Positions 24,646 through 34,180 of a stretch of DNA of 35,207 bases are shown in pieces (the first letter of the stretch is position 1; the number at the start of each line of letters is the position of its first letter). The stretch spans positions 1-35,207 of the forward strand of contig SVHZ01000020.1 in the NCBI GenBank assembly GCA_015055525.1. The letters are read 5' to 3'. The DNA is from Clostridiales bacterium (GTDB taxonomy: Bacteria; Bacillota; Clostridia; Christensenellales; Borkfalkiaceae). The translations under genes were made by a program, and so were the position numbers. The notes below the pieces were generated by a model. That model was not told where the DNA came from. It did no database searches and saw only the letters and a list, made by a program, of their open reading frames with translations.

Positions 24646-26085
24646 ATGTCGTTCTGTTCATTTTCAAAAGAAAACAATAAATCGGGCAAAACATTAATCG
24701 ATAACGTTTTTATCTTAAATTTTTTGCCAGACGCGCCCGAACAAGCCGTAAAAGTATATCTTTACGGTCTTTATTTGTGTCAAAATTCAGATTTTGCTAT
24801 TGATTTAAGCGCATTTTCAGAAGTTTTGAAGATTGAACAGTCCGAAGTTGTTGATTGCTTTAAGTATTGGGACGAGTATGGGCTCGTTTCCATAATATCG
24901 CAATCCCCTTTTACGGTACACTATTACCCAATTAATGAATCAACGGCAAAATATAGAAGATTTAACCCCGAAAAATACGAGGCATTTTCAAAAACCGTTC
25001 AAGAAATCATTAACGAAAGGATGATTTCCGTTACTGAATACAACGAATATTTCACACTAATGGAAAACACCGCCTTAAAACCAGACGCTTTTATTTTAAT
25101 TATAAAATACTGCGCCGGTCTTAAAGGCAACAACATTGGCTATAAATACATTTTAACCGTTGCAAAAGAGTTTATTTCAAGAGGAATTACAACCGTTGAA
25201 CTCATAAATAAAGAACTTGACGGATATTTTTCAACTTCAAAAGAGATTATTAGCGTCTTAAAAGCGATAAAAACAACTAAACAACCAGACGTCGAAGATA
25301 TTCAAAGTTATAAGCGTTGGATTGAAAAACTCGGCTTTGAACACGAATTTGTACTTCAAGTTGCAACTCTAACTAAATCTAAAACTATTAAAAAACTCGA
25401 CAAAAATATTGAGGAATTATACGCTAATAGATGCTTTACTTTAGAAGAAGCTAAGGACTATTTTGCAAGAAAACAAGAAAACTTCTTATTATGCTCTGAG
25501 ATAACTAAAAAACTCGGTCTTTACGTTGAAGTTTTAGACAACGTTTTATCAACTTACGTTTCACCTTGGCAAGCAAAAGGCTTTAATCGTGACACGTTGC
25601 TTTTCGTTGCAGATTATTGTTTCAAAAAAAATAGGCGCACTCTCGAACTTATGAATACCACCATTGAAAAACTCTATAAAATGGGCTTAGTTACTATTCA
25701 AAGCATAACCTTGTACGTTGAACAATACAATAAAAACGATGAATTTATAGAAAAACTACTCTCTTATACCGGCACTTCGAGAAAACCAAACGCGTGGGAT
25801 AGAGAAAACCTTGAAAACTGGCGCGCTTGGAATTTTACCGATGAAATGATTATAGAAGCAGCAAAGCGTTCTAGCCACGTAACAAACCCTATATCATACA
25901 TGAACAGCATACTCTCTAATTGGAAAAGCCAAAACGTATTTACAGTCGACGCTATTGAAAAACTTCCAAAACAACCCAACTCAAACACGAATAGTAGCAA
26001 AACCGTTCATTTTGCCAACGAGAGAAATTATACCGAAAGTGACATTAACAATTTGTTAAAGCACTTTGAAGATTTTGAGGTGTGA
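24646..26085 (+). CDS. dnaD: DnaD/DnaB-like primosome protein (helicase loading)
   Basis: This is a 479-aa protein of the DnaD/DnaB (Gram-positive initiation) superfamily. An N-terminal winged-helix region (about 15-95) is followed by four related helical units at about 141-186, 223-271, 306-355 and 389-437. Each has a hydrophobic helix, a second helix with an aromatic residue, and a closing pattern like FTVDAI or VTIQSI. The last unit carries the classical YMNSILSNW motif (the DnaD-family YxxxIxxxW). In B. subtilis DnaD and DnaB act with DnaI to load the replicative helicase at origins and stalled forks. The length fits a DnaB-type member (472 aa in B. subtilis) more than DnaD (232 aa). It shares an operon with the loader ATPase gene. 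The gene symbol is by family only. Confidence 0.85.
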   Translation: MSFCSFSKENNKSGKTLIDNVFILNFLPDAPEQAVKVYLYGLYLCQNSDFAIDLSAFSEVLKIEQSEVVDCFKYWDEYGLVSIISQSPFTVHYYPINESTAKYRRFNPEKYEAFSKTVQEIINERMISVTEYNEYFTLMENTALKPDAFILIIKYCAGLKGNNIGYKYILTVAKEFISRGITTVELINKELDGYFSTSKEIISVLKAIKTTKQPDVEDIQSYKRWIEKLGFEHEFVLQVATLTKSKTIKKLDKNIEELYANRCFTLEEAKDYFARKQENFLLCSEITKKLGLYVEVLDNVLSTYVSPWQAKGFNRDTLLFVADYCFKKNRRTLELMNTTIEKLYKMGLVTIQSITLYVEQYNKNDEFIEKLLSYTGTSRKPNAWDRENLENWRAWNFTDEMIIEAAKRSSHVTNPISYMNSILSNWKSQNVFTVDAIEKLPKQPNSNTNSSKTVHFANERNYTESDINNLLKHFEDFEV

Positions 26086-26086
26086 T

Positions 26087-26998
26087 ATGCTCAAATCAAA
26101 AATTTTAATTGATAAAGTTAACGGAATATACGCAGATTTTAAGGCTGAAAAATACGCCGTTATTCGTTATAATCAACAAATTTTAACTGCTAATAACGAG
26201 TTTGTTTCTCTTGAAAACATGCTCGGAAAAGCAAAATTTTCACTTGCTAAATCTGAATACGAAAATAACGTTAACAATACAAATAGGCTTAAAATAGAAG
26301 TTAAGGTTTTAACCGAACAGATTGAAGAAATAAAAAGTAAATTACCTTTAATTAAATACAATTATAAGTGTAAAATTTGCAATGATACGGGCGTTTTTGA
26401 AGGAAAACGCTGTAAATGCTATTACAAATACTTAACTCAAGTTGCACTTGAAAGCCTTGGAGTTTCAGAACCCTCAAATAGCGATTTTAACTCACTAATA
26501 AAAGACCCCAAACTTATAAAACAATTCAAAATTATAAGAAATTATGCAGAAAATTTCCCCAACACTCAAATTAAGAATTTAATTTTTTCAGGTAACGTTG
26601 GAACGGGAAAAACCGAACTTGCAAAATGCGTTCACTCAACCGTTAAAAAAAGTGAAAACATATCGTTATTTTTAACGTCAACCGAATTAAATGCAATTTT
26701 TGTTAAAATGCACACTAACCAGGTTGACAGAAATCTTATTTTTGAAGTTTTAACCGACGCCGATCTTTTAATTATCGACGATTTAGGTACTGAAGCAATT
26801 TACAAAAACGTTACGATAGAAAGTTTACTCTCTCTCGTTTCAAACAGAATTGAAAAGAATAAACACGTTATTATTACCACTAACCTAAACGATAAAGAAC
26901 TTTTAGAGCGTTATAATGAACGCTTCACTTCAAGGATTTTAGACAAAACAAAATCACTCTTTATCCCATTTTATACGAGTGATTTTAGAAAAAACTGA
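26087..26998 (+). CDS. DnaC/DnaI-type helicase loader ATPase
   Basis: This is a 303-aa AAA+ loader. An N-terminal helical region (about 1-85) leads into a zinc-binding knuckle CKICNDTGVFEGKRCKC (about 90-108), then the ATPase domain with Walker A GNVGTGKT, Walker B LLIIDDLGTE and a C-terminal ITTNLNDKELLERYNERFTSRI (sensor/Arg-finger region). The zinc knuckle before the ATPase matches DnaI. It loads DnaB rings onto DNA with the DnaD-family protein encoded just upstream. I start at the ATG at 26087, 1 base after the dnaD stop, because a GAGGTG ribosome site sits right in front of it; a longer frame from 26066 lies inside dnaD. The IstB transposition helper is a relative but there is no transposase here. 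Confidence 0.92.
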   Translation: MLKSKILIDKVNGIYADFKAEKYAVIRYNQQILTANNEFVSLENMLGKAKFSLAKSEYENNVNNTNRLKIEVKVLTEQIEEIKSKLPLIKYNYKCKICNDTGVFEGKRCKCYYKYLTQVALESLGVSEPSNSDFNSLIKDPKLIKQFKIIRNYAENFPNTQIKNLIFSGNVGTGKTELAKCVHSTVKKSENISLFLTSTELNAIFVKMHTNQVDRNLIFEVLTDADLLIIDDLGTEAIYKNVTIESLLSLVSNRIEKNKHVIITTNLNDKELLERYNERFTSRILDKTKSLFIPFYTSDFRKN

Positions 26999-27007
26999 TT
27001 AAAAAAC

Positions 27008-27041
27008 GGCTACTGCATAATTTTTGCAGTAGCCATTTTTT
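27008..27041 (+). terminator. Bidirectional intrinsic terminator between dnaC and the phosphoesterase gene
   Basis: A 10-bp perfect stem, GGCTACTGCA (27008-27017) with TGCAGTAGCC (27025-27034), has a 7-base loop. On the plus strand it is followed by ATTTTTT; on the minus strand it is followed by GTTTTTT. It therefore can end both the dnaD-dnaC transcript and the converging transcript of the phosphoesterase gene. Confidence 0.95.
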
Positions 27042-27050
27042 ATTTAATTA

Positions 27051-28814
27051 TTATTTTGCTCTTTTCTTTTTTATGAGTATAAAAGCAACTATTCCACAAA
27101 TAGCAAGAACACCCAACGAAATAGCACCTATCAATAAAAAGCTTGGCGAATTTGTTTGTTCTCCCCTTTCAATAACGTTTACTTTAAAAGAGAAGTTATT
27201 TGATTTTTTATAATATTGTTGTTTTACCGTTGAATACCACTCAACAGTAATATCTTCCCCGTTTTCACTAACGTAGAAGGTTGCTACCATGCCGGCAGGT
27301 CCGCCTTCTTGATTATCTAAAACAGTTCCATCTATCATAAATTGAGAAACAACGTTTCCGTTTTCGCCTTTAGATTGTTTAAGCATTATTTGATGATGAG
27401 ATGAATGCCCACTTAATACCATTACGATATTTTTATGCTTTTTAACAAATTTTTCCCACAATTCATCTCCATTATTAAGCCCGTAAGTGCCGTTGTTATA
27501 AATATCATCATACGCTTTAGGGTTTGCATTATCATAATTATCAATAAAGTTTGCTTCTTTATCTAAATAAGCGTGCGTAGTAACTATAACGTTATGGTTT
27601 GGATGGTTGGATATAATTTCGCTAGCCCATTTAAGAACCCCATCATTAGCACCAAAATCTAATGAAACTATCATATAATCGTGATTTCCGGCAGTAAAGA
27701 AGTGAACTGTGTTTCTCGCTCTAAACGCTTTACTTTCACCTTCGTAACAATAAGTATATTGTTTAGCGTATTCGCTATTTTCAGAACCAAAAAGCTGGTC
27801 GAAATTAGTCAATTTAGTCATATCATATTCAACACCACTGGTATCGTGATTACCGCGAACTATTGAATAAGGAACTTTTCCGTTCAACCTTGAAATTTGC
27901 CTTTCTGCAGCTTCCCACTCGTATGGAAGATCGTGCTCAGTTATATCGCCCAAGCCTATCACATATTTAACCTTTTTACTTTCAACGTTATCTAAAACGT
28001 AATCGTAGATATAATGCATCTTATCAGGATACAATTCAGCAACCCTTTGAGTGTCACCTATCGCCATAAATGAGAACGCATAATTTTCAGGAATATACAC
28101 ACTTTCCGAACCAAACCAAGTTGGCGTAGTGTCAAACCCGTTATTTGAAAGATCTTTATATGATGACGTTCCGTTCTCAAGGTTAAAAGCGAACGCCATA
28201 TTGCTATCATCTAAAGAAAGCGACTGCATATCAGATTTAATCTCATCTTCCGTGCGAACGTCGTTAAACGCTACTACTTGTTTAATATTTCCCTTAAAGT
28301 AATTAGTGTTACCTTCTCTTAAATCAGAACCTAAACACAAAGCGGTGCTTAAATCAAAATCTACGTATTCCGCATAAATTTGCGCGCATTGTTCGCCGTT
28401 TAAGTAACACTTAGCAGTAGATTCATCCCAAGTGATAGCAAGATGAACAAACTCGTCAGACCTTACGTCAACTGAGTTAAACAATATGCTATCCATACCG
28501 TTTTTCGTTCTATAGAATATATAAGGTTTACCTTTTTCGTATATTTCAAAACTAATAAACGGCTCGGATGCAGTTTTATAGTTGCCAAAAATAACGCCGC
28601 CACTACCCGTAACCGACGGAGAAAGCTTTATCCATGCCTCATAAGTTTTAGGCGTTGATTCAAGCGGTTTGGAAAGATATATCATATCTTCTTCAGTAAA
28701 AGTTCTACCTTCAAAATCTTGTGCATTAACACCTATTGCACCTAAAGGCAAGAATACGTTAAAAGCTGTAAAAAAACAAAGCAAAAGAATTAAAAATAGC
28801 CTATTTATCTTCAT
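27051..28814 (-). CDS. Secreted, membrane-anchored LamG-like/metallophosphoesterase protein
   Basis: This is a 587-aa exported protein. A signal peptide (about 1-31, cleavage expected after GVNA) precedes a concanavalin/LamG-like beta-sandwich (about 40-225, with YEAWIKLSP, FVHLAITWD and the YLNGEQ pattern) and a calcineurin-like metallophosphoesterase (about 247-480). Its metal motifs are GDTQ (253-256), GLGD (287-290), GNHD (321-324), TTHAYLD with His414, and SGHSSHH (468-474). A C-terminal membrane span and RAK-type basic tail anchor it outside the cell; there is no LPxTG motif. The substrate is unknown. GDTQ in place of the usual GDxH is seen in some families of this fold. I start at the ATG at 28814, with GAGGTG 4 bases before it; the frame extends upstream only through a TTG. 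It follows ppiB. Confidence 0.87.
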   Translation of the reverse strand: MKINRLFLILLLCFFTAFNVFLPLGAIGVNAQDFEGRTFTEEDMIYLSKPLESTPKTYEAWIKLSPSVTGSGGVIFGNYKTASEPFISFEIYEKGKPYIFYRTKNGMDSILFNSVDVRSDEFVHLAITWDESTAKCYLNGEQCAQIYAEYVDFDLSTALCLGSDLREGNTNYFKGNIKQVVAFNDVRTEDEIKSDMQSLSLDDSNMAFAFNLENGTSSYKDLSNNGFDTTPTWFGSESVYIPENYAFSFMAIGDTQRVAELYPDKMHYIYDYVLDNVESKKVKYVIGLGDITEHDLPYEWEAAERQISRLNGKVPYSIVRGNHDTSGVEYDMTKLTNFDQLFGSENSEYAKQYTYCYEGESKAFRARNTVHFFTAGNHDYMIVSLDFGANDGVLKWASEIISNHPNHNVIVTTHAYLDKEANFIDNYDNANPKAYDDIYNNGTYGLNNGDELWEKFVKKHKNIVMVLSGHSSHHQIMLKQSKGENGNVVSQFMIDGTVLDNQEGGPAGMVATFYVSENGEDITVEWYSTVKQQYYKKSNNFSFKVNVIERGEQTNSPSFLLIGAISLGVLAICGIVAFILIKKKRAK

Positions 28815-28829
28815 TTTACACCTCAAAAA

Positions 28830-28862
28830 TATAAAGATATCCCGATTGCAACAGCAATCGGG
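28830..28862 (-). terminator. Hairpin between ppiB and the phosphoesterase gene
   Basis: A 9-bp perfect stem, CCCGATTGC (28841-28849) with GCAATCGGG (28854-28862), has a 4-base loop. On the minus strand it is followed by ATATCTTTATATTTTT, a mediocre U-tract, so ppiB transcripts may end here only partly. On the plus strand the tail is better (TTATTTTT), but no plus-strand gene ends nearby. Confidence 0.6.
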
Positions 28863-28871
28863 TTATTTTTA

Positions 28872-29396
28872 TTAACACTTTTCAGGAGCGGGATATTCAA
28901 CGCCAAACGTTTCAACTGTAACTTCAACCATAACTTGATCGTCATACGGTCTATCACTCCAATCAGTCTTAGTTTCGGCTATTTTATCAACGTTTTCAAT
29001 ACCTTCTATAACCTTACCGAAAGACGCATACTGCCCGTCAAGATGCGGAGAATTTTCGTGCATAATGAAAAATTGTGATCCTGCTGAGTTTGGCATCATC
29101 GTTCTCGCCATTGATAAAACACCTCTTTCGTGTTTTAAGGGGTTTTTGAACCCATTAGAAGTAAATTCGCCTTTAATTGAATACCCTGGGCCACCAGTAC
29201 CCGTTCCGTTAGGACAACCACCTTGAATCATAAACCCAGGAATTACCCTATGAAAGCAAATTCCATTATAATAACCTTTAGATACAAGTGAAATAAAGTT
29301 ATTAACGGTGTTTGGAGCGATTTCAGGATAAAGTTCCGCCTTAATCTCCCCGCCAAAGTTCATTTTAATAGTAACAATAGGATTTTTCTTTTCCAT
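28872..29396 (-). CDS. ppiB: Peptidyl-prolyl cis-trans isomerase (cyclophilin type)
   Basis: This is a 174-aa single-domain cyclophilin. It catalyses proline cis-trans isomerisation and helps protein folding in the cytoplasm (no signal peptide is visible). The active-site residues are in FHRVIPGFMIQGG (Arg50 and the following Phe and Gln) and in SQFFIMHENSPHLDGQYASFGKV (Phe109/110 and His118). The ATG is preceded by AAGGAG about 9 bases away. It lies 14 bases after comEB and shares the comEB promoter; a hairpin follows its stop. Confidence 0.95.
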   Translation of the reverse strand: MEKKNPIVTIKMNFGGEIKAELYPEIAPNTVNNFISLVSKGYYNGICFHRVIPGFMIQGGCPNGTGTGGPGYSIKGEFTSNGFKNPLKHERGVLSMARTMMPNSAGSQFFIMHENSPHLDGQYASFGKVIEGIENVDKIAETKTDWSDRPYDDQVMVEVTVETFGVEYPAPEKC

Positions 29397-29410
29397 ATAT
29401 AAATATCTCC

Positions 29411-29860
29411 TTAATCTTCGTATTTAATAAGTTCTACACCCGCTTCTTTAAGCAAAGTAACGGAAAAATCATCAGGATAACCGTGCTTATATATTACTCT
29501 AGTTATACCCGAATTTATTATCATTTTAGTACAAATAGTACAAGGTTGATGAGTAACGTAAATAGTAGCGCCTTTTACTGAAATACCCATCTTAGCCGCT
29601 TGACAAATAGCGTTTTGCTCTGCGTGAACTGCATAGCAAGTTTCTTGACGAGTTCCCGACGGAATATTGAGTTTCTTTCTCAAACACTCGCCTTTATCTT
29701 TACAACTCGTAACGCCCGATGGAGCGCCGTTATAACCCGTTGCTAAAATTCTATTATCTTTTACGATAACAGCGCCAACTTGCCTACCTTCTTGATAACA
29801 ACTTGACCACGTTCCAACTAAATCCGCCATATCGGCAAATCGCTTATCCCATTTATTCAT
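29411..29860 (-). CDS. comEB: dCMP deaminase (ComEB-type, zinc-dependent)
   Basis: This is a 149-aa deoxycytidylate deaminase of the cytidine/dCMP deaminase fold. It turns dCMP into dUMP, the precursor of dTMP, and is usually regulated by dCTP and dTTP. The zinc motif is HAE at 79-81 and PCTIC at 106-110 (Cys107 and Cys110), with Glu81 as the proton shuttle. I start at the ATG at 29860 because [12 protein letters not shown] matches the family N-terminus and a GGAG lies 6 bases before it; the frame extending to 29953 is basic AT-rich sequence that contains the promoter. It is first in a short operon with ppiB. Confidence 0.95.
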   Translation of the reverse strand: MNKWDKRFADMADLVGTWSSCYQEGRQVGAVIVKDNRILATGYNGAPSGVTSCKDKGECLRKKLNIPSGTRQETCYAVHAEQNAICQAAKMGISVKGATIYVTHQPCTICTKMIINSGITRVIYKHGYPDDFSVTLLKEAGVELIKYED

Positions 29861-29900
29861 AAAAACTCCAATTATCATTATATAGATTTTATTTACATAT

Positions 29901-29929
29901 ATTTTAACATAAACACATTTTAATTTCAA
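29901..29929 (-). promoter_or_regulatory. Promoter of comEB-ppiB
   Basis: On the minus strand TTGAAA (29924-29929) and TAAAAT (29901-29906) are separated by 17 bases. A TGT directly before the -10 makes it an extended -10. It lies in the 192-bp divergent gap with groES, about 40 bases before the comEB ATG. Confidence 0.7.
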
Positions 29930-29960
29930 CAAAATTTTTAATTTTTTTACCACTATTCTA

Positions 29961-29988
29961 TTGACAAAAATCTTAATATAGCTATAAT
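29961..29988 (+). promoter_or_regulatory. Sigma-A promoter of groESL
   Basis: A perfect TTGACA (29961-29966) and a perfect TATAAT (29983-29988) are separated by 16 bases. The expected start at about 29995 falls inside the CIRCE operator, a layout typical of HrcA-controlled promoters. Confidence 0.93.
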
Positions 29989-29992
29989 AGAA

Positions 29993-30019
29993 TTAGCAGT
30001 CTTGATAGTAGAGTGCTAA
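29993..30019 (+). promoter_or_regulatory. CIRCE operator (HrcA binding site) before groES
   Basis: The element reads TTAGCAGTC, 9 bases (TTGATAGTA), GAGTGCTAA. This matches the consensus TTAGCACTC-N9-GAGTGCTAA except for one base in the left arm. It overlaps the transcription start region and should let HrcA repress groESL until unfolded protein titrates GroEL away from HrcA. The hrcA gene is not in the window. Confidence 0.94.
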
Positions 30020-30052
30020 AACGATTGATTTTTATATTTAAGGAGTTAAATT

Positions 30053-30337
30053 ATGAATATTAGACCATTGTTTGACAAGGTTGTAGTTAAACAAAACAAT
30101 AAAGAAGAAACTACTAAAACTGGTTTTATTCTTCCTTCCGCATCACAAGAAAACCAACAAACTGCTACAGTAGTTGCAGTTGGCCCTGGTGGAATTATTG
30201 ACGGCAAGGAAATCACTATGCAAGTTAAAGTTGGCGACGTTGTTTTATACGCTAAGTACGCTGGCAGTGAATTCAAAGTTGACGGTAAAGAATTTACCAT
30301 CATTAAACAAAGTGATATTTTAGCAATAGTTGAATAA
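30053..30337 (+). CDS. groES: Co-chaperonin GroES
   Basis: This is the 94-aa heptameric lid of the chaperonin. It starts MNIRPLFDKVVVK and keeps the mobile loop region (EETTKTGFILPSASQENQQ), VVAVGPGGIIDGKE and the KVGDVVLYAKYAGSE segment. An AAGGAG box lies 7 bases before the ATG. It is the first gene of a two-gene operon, 16 bases before groEL, controlled by sigma-A and CIRCE. Confidence 0.98.
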   Translation: MNIRPLFDKVVVKQNNKEETTKTGFILPSASQENQQTATVVAVGPGGIIDGKEITMQVKVGDVVLYAKYAGSEFKVDGKEFTIIKQSDILAIVE

Positions 30338-30341
30338 TTAG

Positions 30342-31976
<1,635 letters not shown>

Positions 31977-31984
31977 AAACACCT

Positions 31985-32010
31985 AAAACCCTACGTTTGT
32001 AGGGTTTTTT
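31985..32010 (+). terminator. Intrinsic terminator of groESL
   Basis: A 10-bp stem (AAAACCCTAC with GTAGGGTTTT, 4-base loop GTTT) merges into a run of T. It lies about 8 bases after the groEL stop. Confidence 0.9.
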
Positions 32011-32015
32011 ATTAC

Positions 32016-32051
32016 AATAAAAAGCACGCTATCATTTAATAGCGTGCTTTT
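32016..32051 (-). terminator. Intrinsic terminator of the recN transcript
   Basis: A long perfect stem, AAAAGCACGCTAT with ATAGCGTGCTTTT, spans 32020-32051 with a 6-base loop. On the minus strand it runs into TTTTTATTG. It sits between converging groEL and recN, 3 bases past the recN stop, so it ends recN and could also block read-through from groEL. Confidence 0.9.
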
Positions 32052-32054
32052 AAT

Positions 32055-33728
32055 TTATATTGATTTTTTATATTCATTAGCAGATTGTATTGAAGAAACT
32101 GCATTTAATCTAGCAACCTCTTCATCTCCACCACCCGTAAGCCTCATGATTTCGTTTATTCTTCCATTTTCATCAAGGCTCAAAACGTTAGTTGTGGTCT
32201 TTTCGCCGTTTTCACTCTTTTTAATAAGATAGTTATTGTCAGCATAAGCAACTATTTGAGGCAAGTGCGAAATTGTTATTATTTGTGTTGATTTTGAAAG
32301 TTTTATAAACTTTTGCGCAACAATTTTAGCAACTTCACCTGAAATACCAGCATCAATCTCGTCAAAAATATAAGTTTCACCCATTTCGCCTGCAACGATT
32401 TTAAGAGCAAGCATAAATCTGCTCATTTCACCGCCACTAATAATTTTTGACATATTTTTTAGAGGTTCGCCCTTATTTGCACTAAATAAAAACTCAACTT
32501 CATTGTTTCCGTCTTTAGAAAGCTTGAAATCACCTTGAGATACTGAAACGTTAAACTTTGCACTCTTCATACCGAGCGTTGCAAGTTCACTTTCAACTGA
32601 TTGAGAAAACTTATCCGCTCCGTTTAAGCGTAAAACGTTCATTTCATTATATAATAAATTTAACGCATCTTCACTCTCTTGAATTTCTTTTTCACAACGC
32701 TTAGACAGTTCTGCAAAATTTTGCAAATTTTCGTATTCTATCGAGCATTTTTGATAAAATTCCATTATCTCAGAATAACTATTACCGTACTTGCGTTTAA
32801 GACCTTTTATTAAATCTAAGCGATCTTCAACTCTTTGCTTTTCCTGCTCGTCAAAATCAATTCCATCAATCAAAGCACTTGCCGTATACGATATATCGTC
32901 AACGTCCGCCTTTATTGAATATAATCTATCATAAAGATCGGAATAATCGCTTTTGTACTCTGAAATTTGAGAAAGTTTATTTACGGCAGTAGATAAAATA
33001 TCCAAAATGCCACCGTCATCGGATATAGAAGAATTTACAAGCGACAAACTCTCACCTATCTTTTGAGCATTTGCAAAAACTTTTTTCTTTTCTAAAAGTT
33101 CATCTTCTTCGCCATCGTAAAGTTCCGCTTTATCAATTTCATTTATTTGATAGCTTAAAACGTCAAGCCTTATTGATCTTGAATATTCGTCTCCACCGTT
33201 TTCTTCCAAGATTTTACGCGCTTTTTTAATGGTTTCAATATAAGATAACGTTTTCTCTTTTAAGTCAAATATCGGCTTTCCAATATAAGAATCTAATACT
33301 TTTAACTGATTCTGAGCGCTAAGCAAGGAATAATGCTCGCTTTGACCGTAAATATCACATAAGGTTAACGTTAACTTTTTAAGCATTGAAAGAGTTACAG
33401 TTTGACCGTTAATCTTAATATCCGACCTACCGTCAACCGTTAACTTTCGTTTAATAATAATCTCGTCATCAAACTCGATATCGAGTTCAGTTAAAACTTC
33501 TTTAGTTTGATTACTTAAATCGGTAAAACACGCTTCGGTTTGACAATAGTTTTCTCCGTGCCTAATAAGCGTTTTATCAGATTTTGCTCCTAATGAAAAG
33601 TTAATCGCATTTATAATTACCGTTTTACCAGCGCCCGTTTCACCTGAAAGCACGCTTAAACCGCTGAAAAAATCAATTTCAGCGAGTTCTATTAAGGCAA
33701 TATTTTGTATGCGAATACTTTTTATCAT
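32055..33728 (-). CDS. recN: DNA repair protein RecN
   Basis: This is a 557-aa SMC-like ATPase that acts early in double-strand break repair, bringing DNA ends together and helping RecA loading. It has Walker A SGETGAGKT (28-36), a long coiled-coil middle (about 150-370), the ABC signature KIISGGEMSRFMLALK, Walker B TYIFDEIDAGISG and the switch His in ISHLPQIVAYAD. The ATG overlaps the stop of argR by 4 bases (ATGA). argR-recN adjacency is a conserved Firmicutes feature. A strong terminator follows. Confidence 0.97.
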   Translation of the reverse strand: MIKSIRIQNIALIELAEIDFFSGLSVLSGETGAGKTVIINAINFSLGAKSDKTLIRHGENYCQTEACFTDLSNQTKEVLTELDIEFDDEIIIKRKLTVDGRSDIKINGQTVTLSMLKKLTLTLCDIYGQSEHYSLLSAQNQLKVLDSYIGKPIFDLKEKTLSYIETIKKARKILEENGGDEYSRSIRLDVLSYQINEIDKAELYDGEEDELLEKKKVFANAQKIGESLSLVNSSISDDGGILDILSTAVNKLSQISEYKSDYSDLYDRLYSIKADVDDISYTASALIDGIDFDEQEKQRVEDRLDLIKGLKRKYGNSYSEIMEFYQKCSIEYENLQNFAELSKRCEKEIQESEDALNLLYNEMNVLRLNGADKFSQSVESELATLGMKSAKFNVSVSQGDFKLSKDGNNEVEFLFSANKGEPLKNMSKIISGGEMSRFMLALKIVAGEMGETYIFDEIDAGISGEVAKIVAQKFIKLSKSTQIITISHLPQIVAYADNNYLIKKSENGEKTTTNVLSLDENGRINEIMRLTGGGDEEVARLNAVSSIQSANEYKKSI

Positions 33729-34180
33729 ACGTTCAAATAACCCTTTATCTTTTGTTTAACTGCGATTGCAAGTTCATCGCTTTCAGCAACGATAAGCAAA
33801 GTATCATCACCCGCAATTGAACCTAAAACGCCTTGTAATGAAAGTTTATCAACAGCCATACCACACGCAGAACCATGCCCTTCAAGCGTTTTTACAACTA
33901 CTAAATTTCTAGCGCTTGTAACGTTAGTTACAAAGGCTCTTAAAAGCGGTATAACCTTGTCTTCCGAAACTAAAAGATTAGTTTCAGGAAGAGCGTATCT
34001 ATAATTTAGAACTTTTCCCTTTTCTTTAATTAAACCAAGTTCTTTAATATCTCTTGAAACGGTGGCTTGCGTAACGGAAAATCCTTCTTCAGAAAGCATT
34101 TTCGCAAGTTCGCCTTGAGTATTAACTTCAGTCTGGGTAATTATTTGCTTAATTTTTTCACGTCTCGATTTTACAGACAT
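33725..34180 (-). CDS. argR: Arginine repressor ArgR/AhrC
   Basis: This is a 151-aa regulator of arginine metabolism. The N-terminal winged helix (about 1-70) has the recognition-helix motif ATVSRDIKELG (Ser42-Arg43). The C-terminal oligomerisation and arginine-binding domain (about 80-151) shows GHGSACGMAVD with Asp111 and SIAGDDTLLIVAES with GDD at 124-126. It forms a hexamer with bound L-arginine and binds ARG boxes. No arginine biosynthetic gene is in the window, and I found no obvious ARG-box pair here. Its ATG shares one base with the nadK stop (TAATG), and its stop overlaps recN by ATGA. Confidence 0.96.
   Translation of the reverse strand: MSVKSRREKIKQIITQTEVNTQGELAKMLSEEGFSVTQATVSRDIKELGLIKEKGKVLNYRYALPETNLLVSEDKVIPLLRAFVTNVTSARNLVVVKTLEGHGSACGMAVDKLSLQGVLGSIAGDDTLLIVAESDELAIAVKQKIKGYLNV

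Noticed and set aside
26087-26998. IstB-type transposition helper
   Set aside because: IstB is related to DnaC, but there is no transposase or terminal repeat, a DnaI-like zinc knuckle is present, and the gene is in an operon with dnaD.
29861-29953. N-terminal extension of the dCMP deaminase
   Set aside because: The extension is low-complexity AT-rich sequence holding the promoter, and a good ribosome site precedes the internal ATG at 29860.
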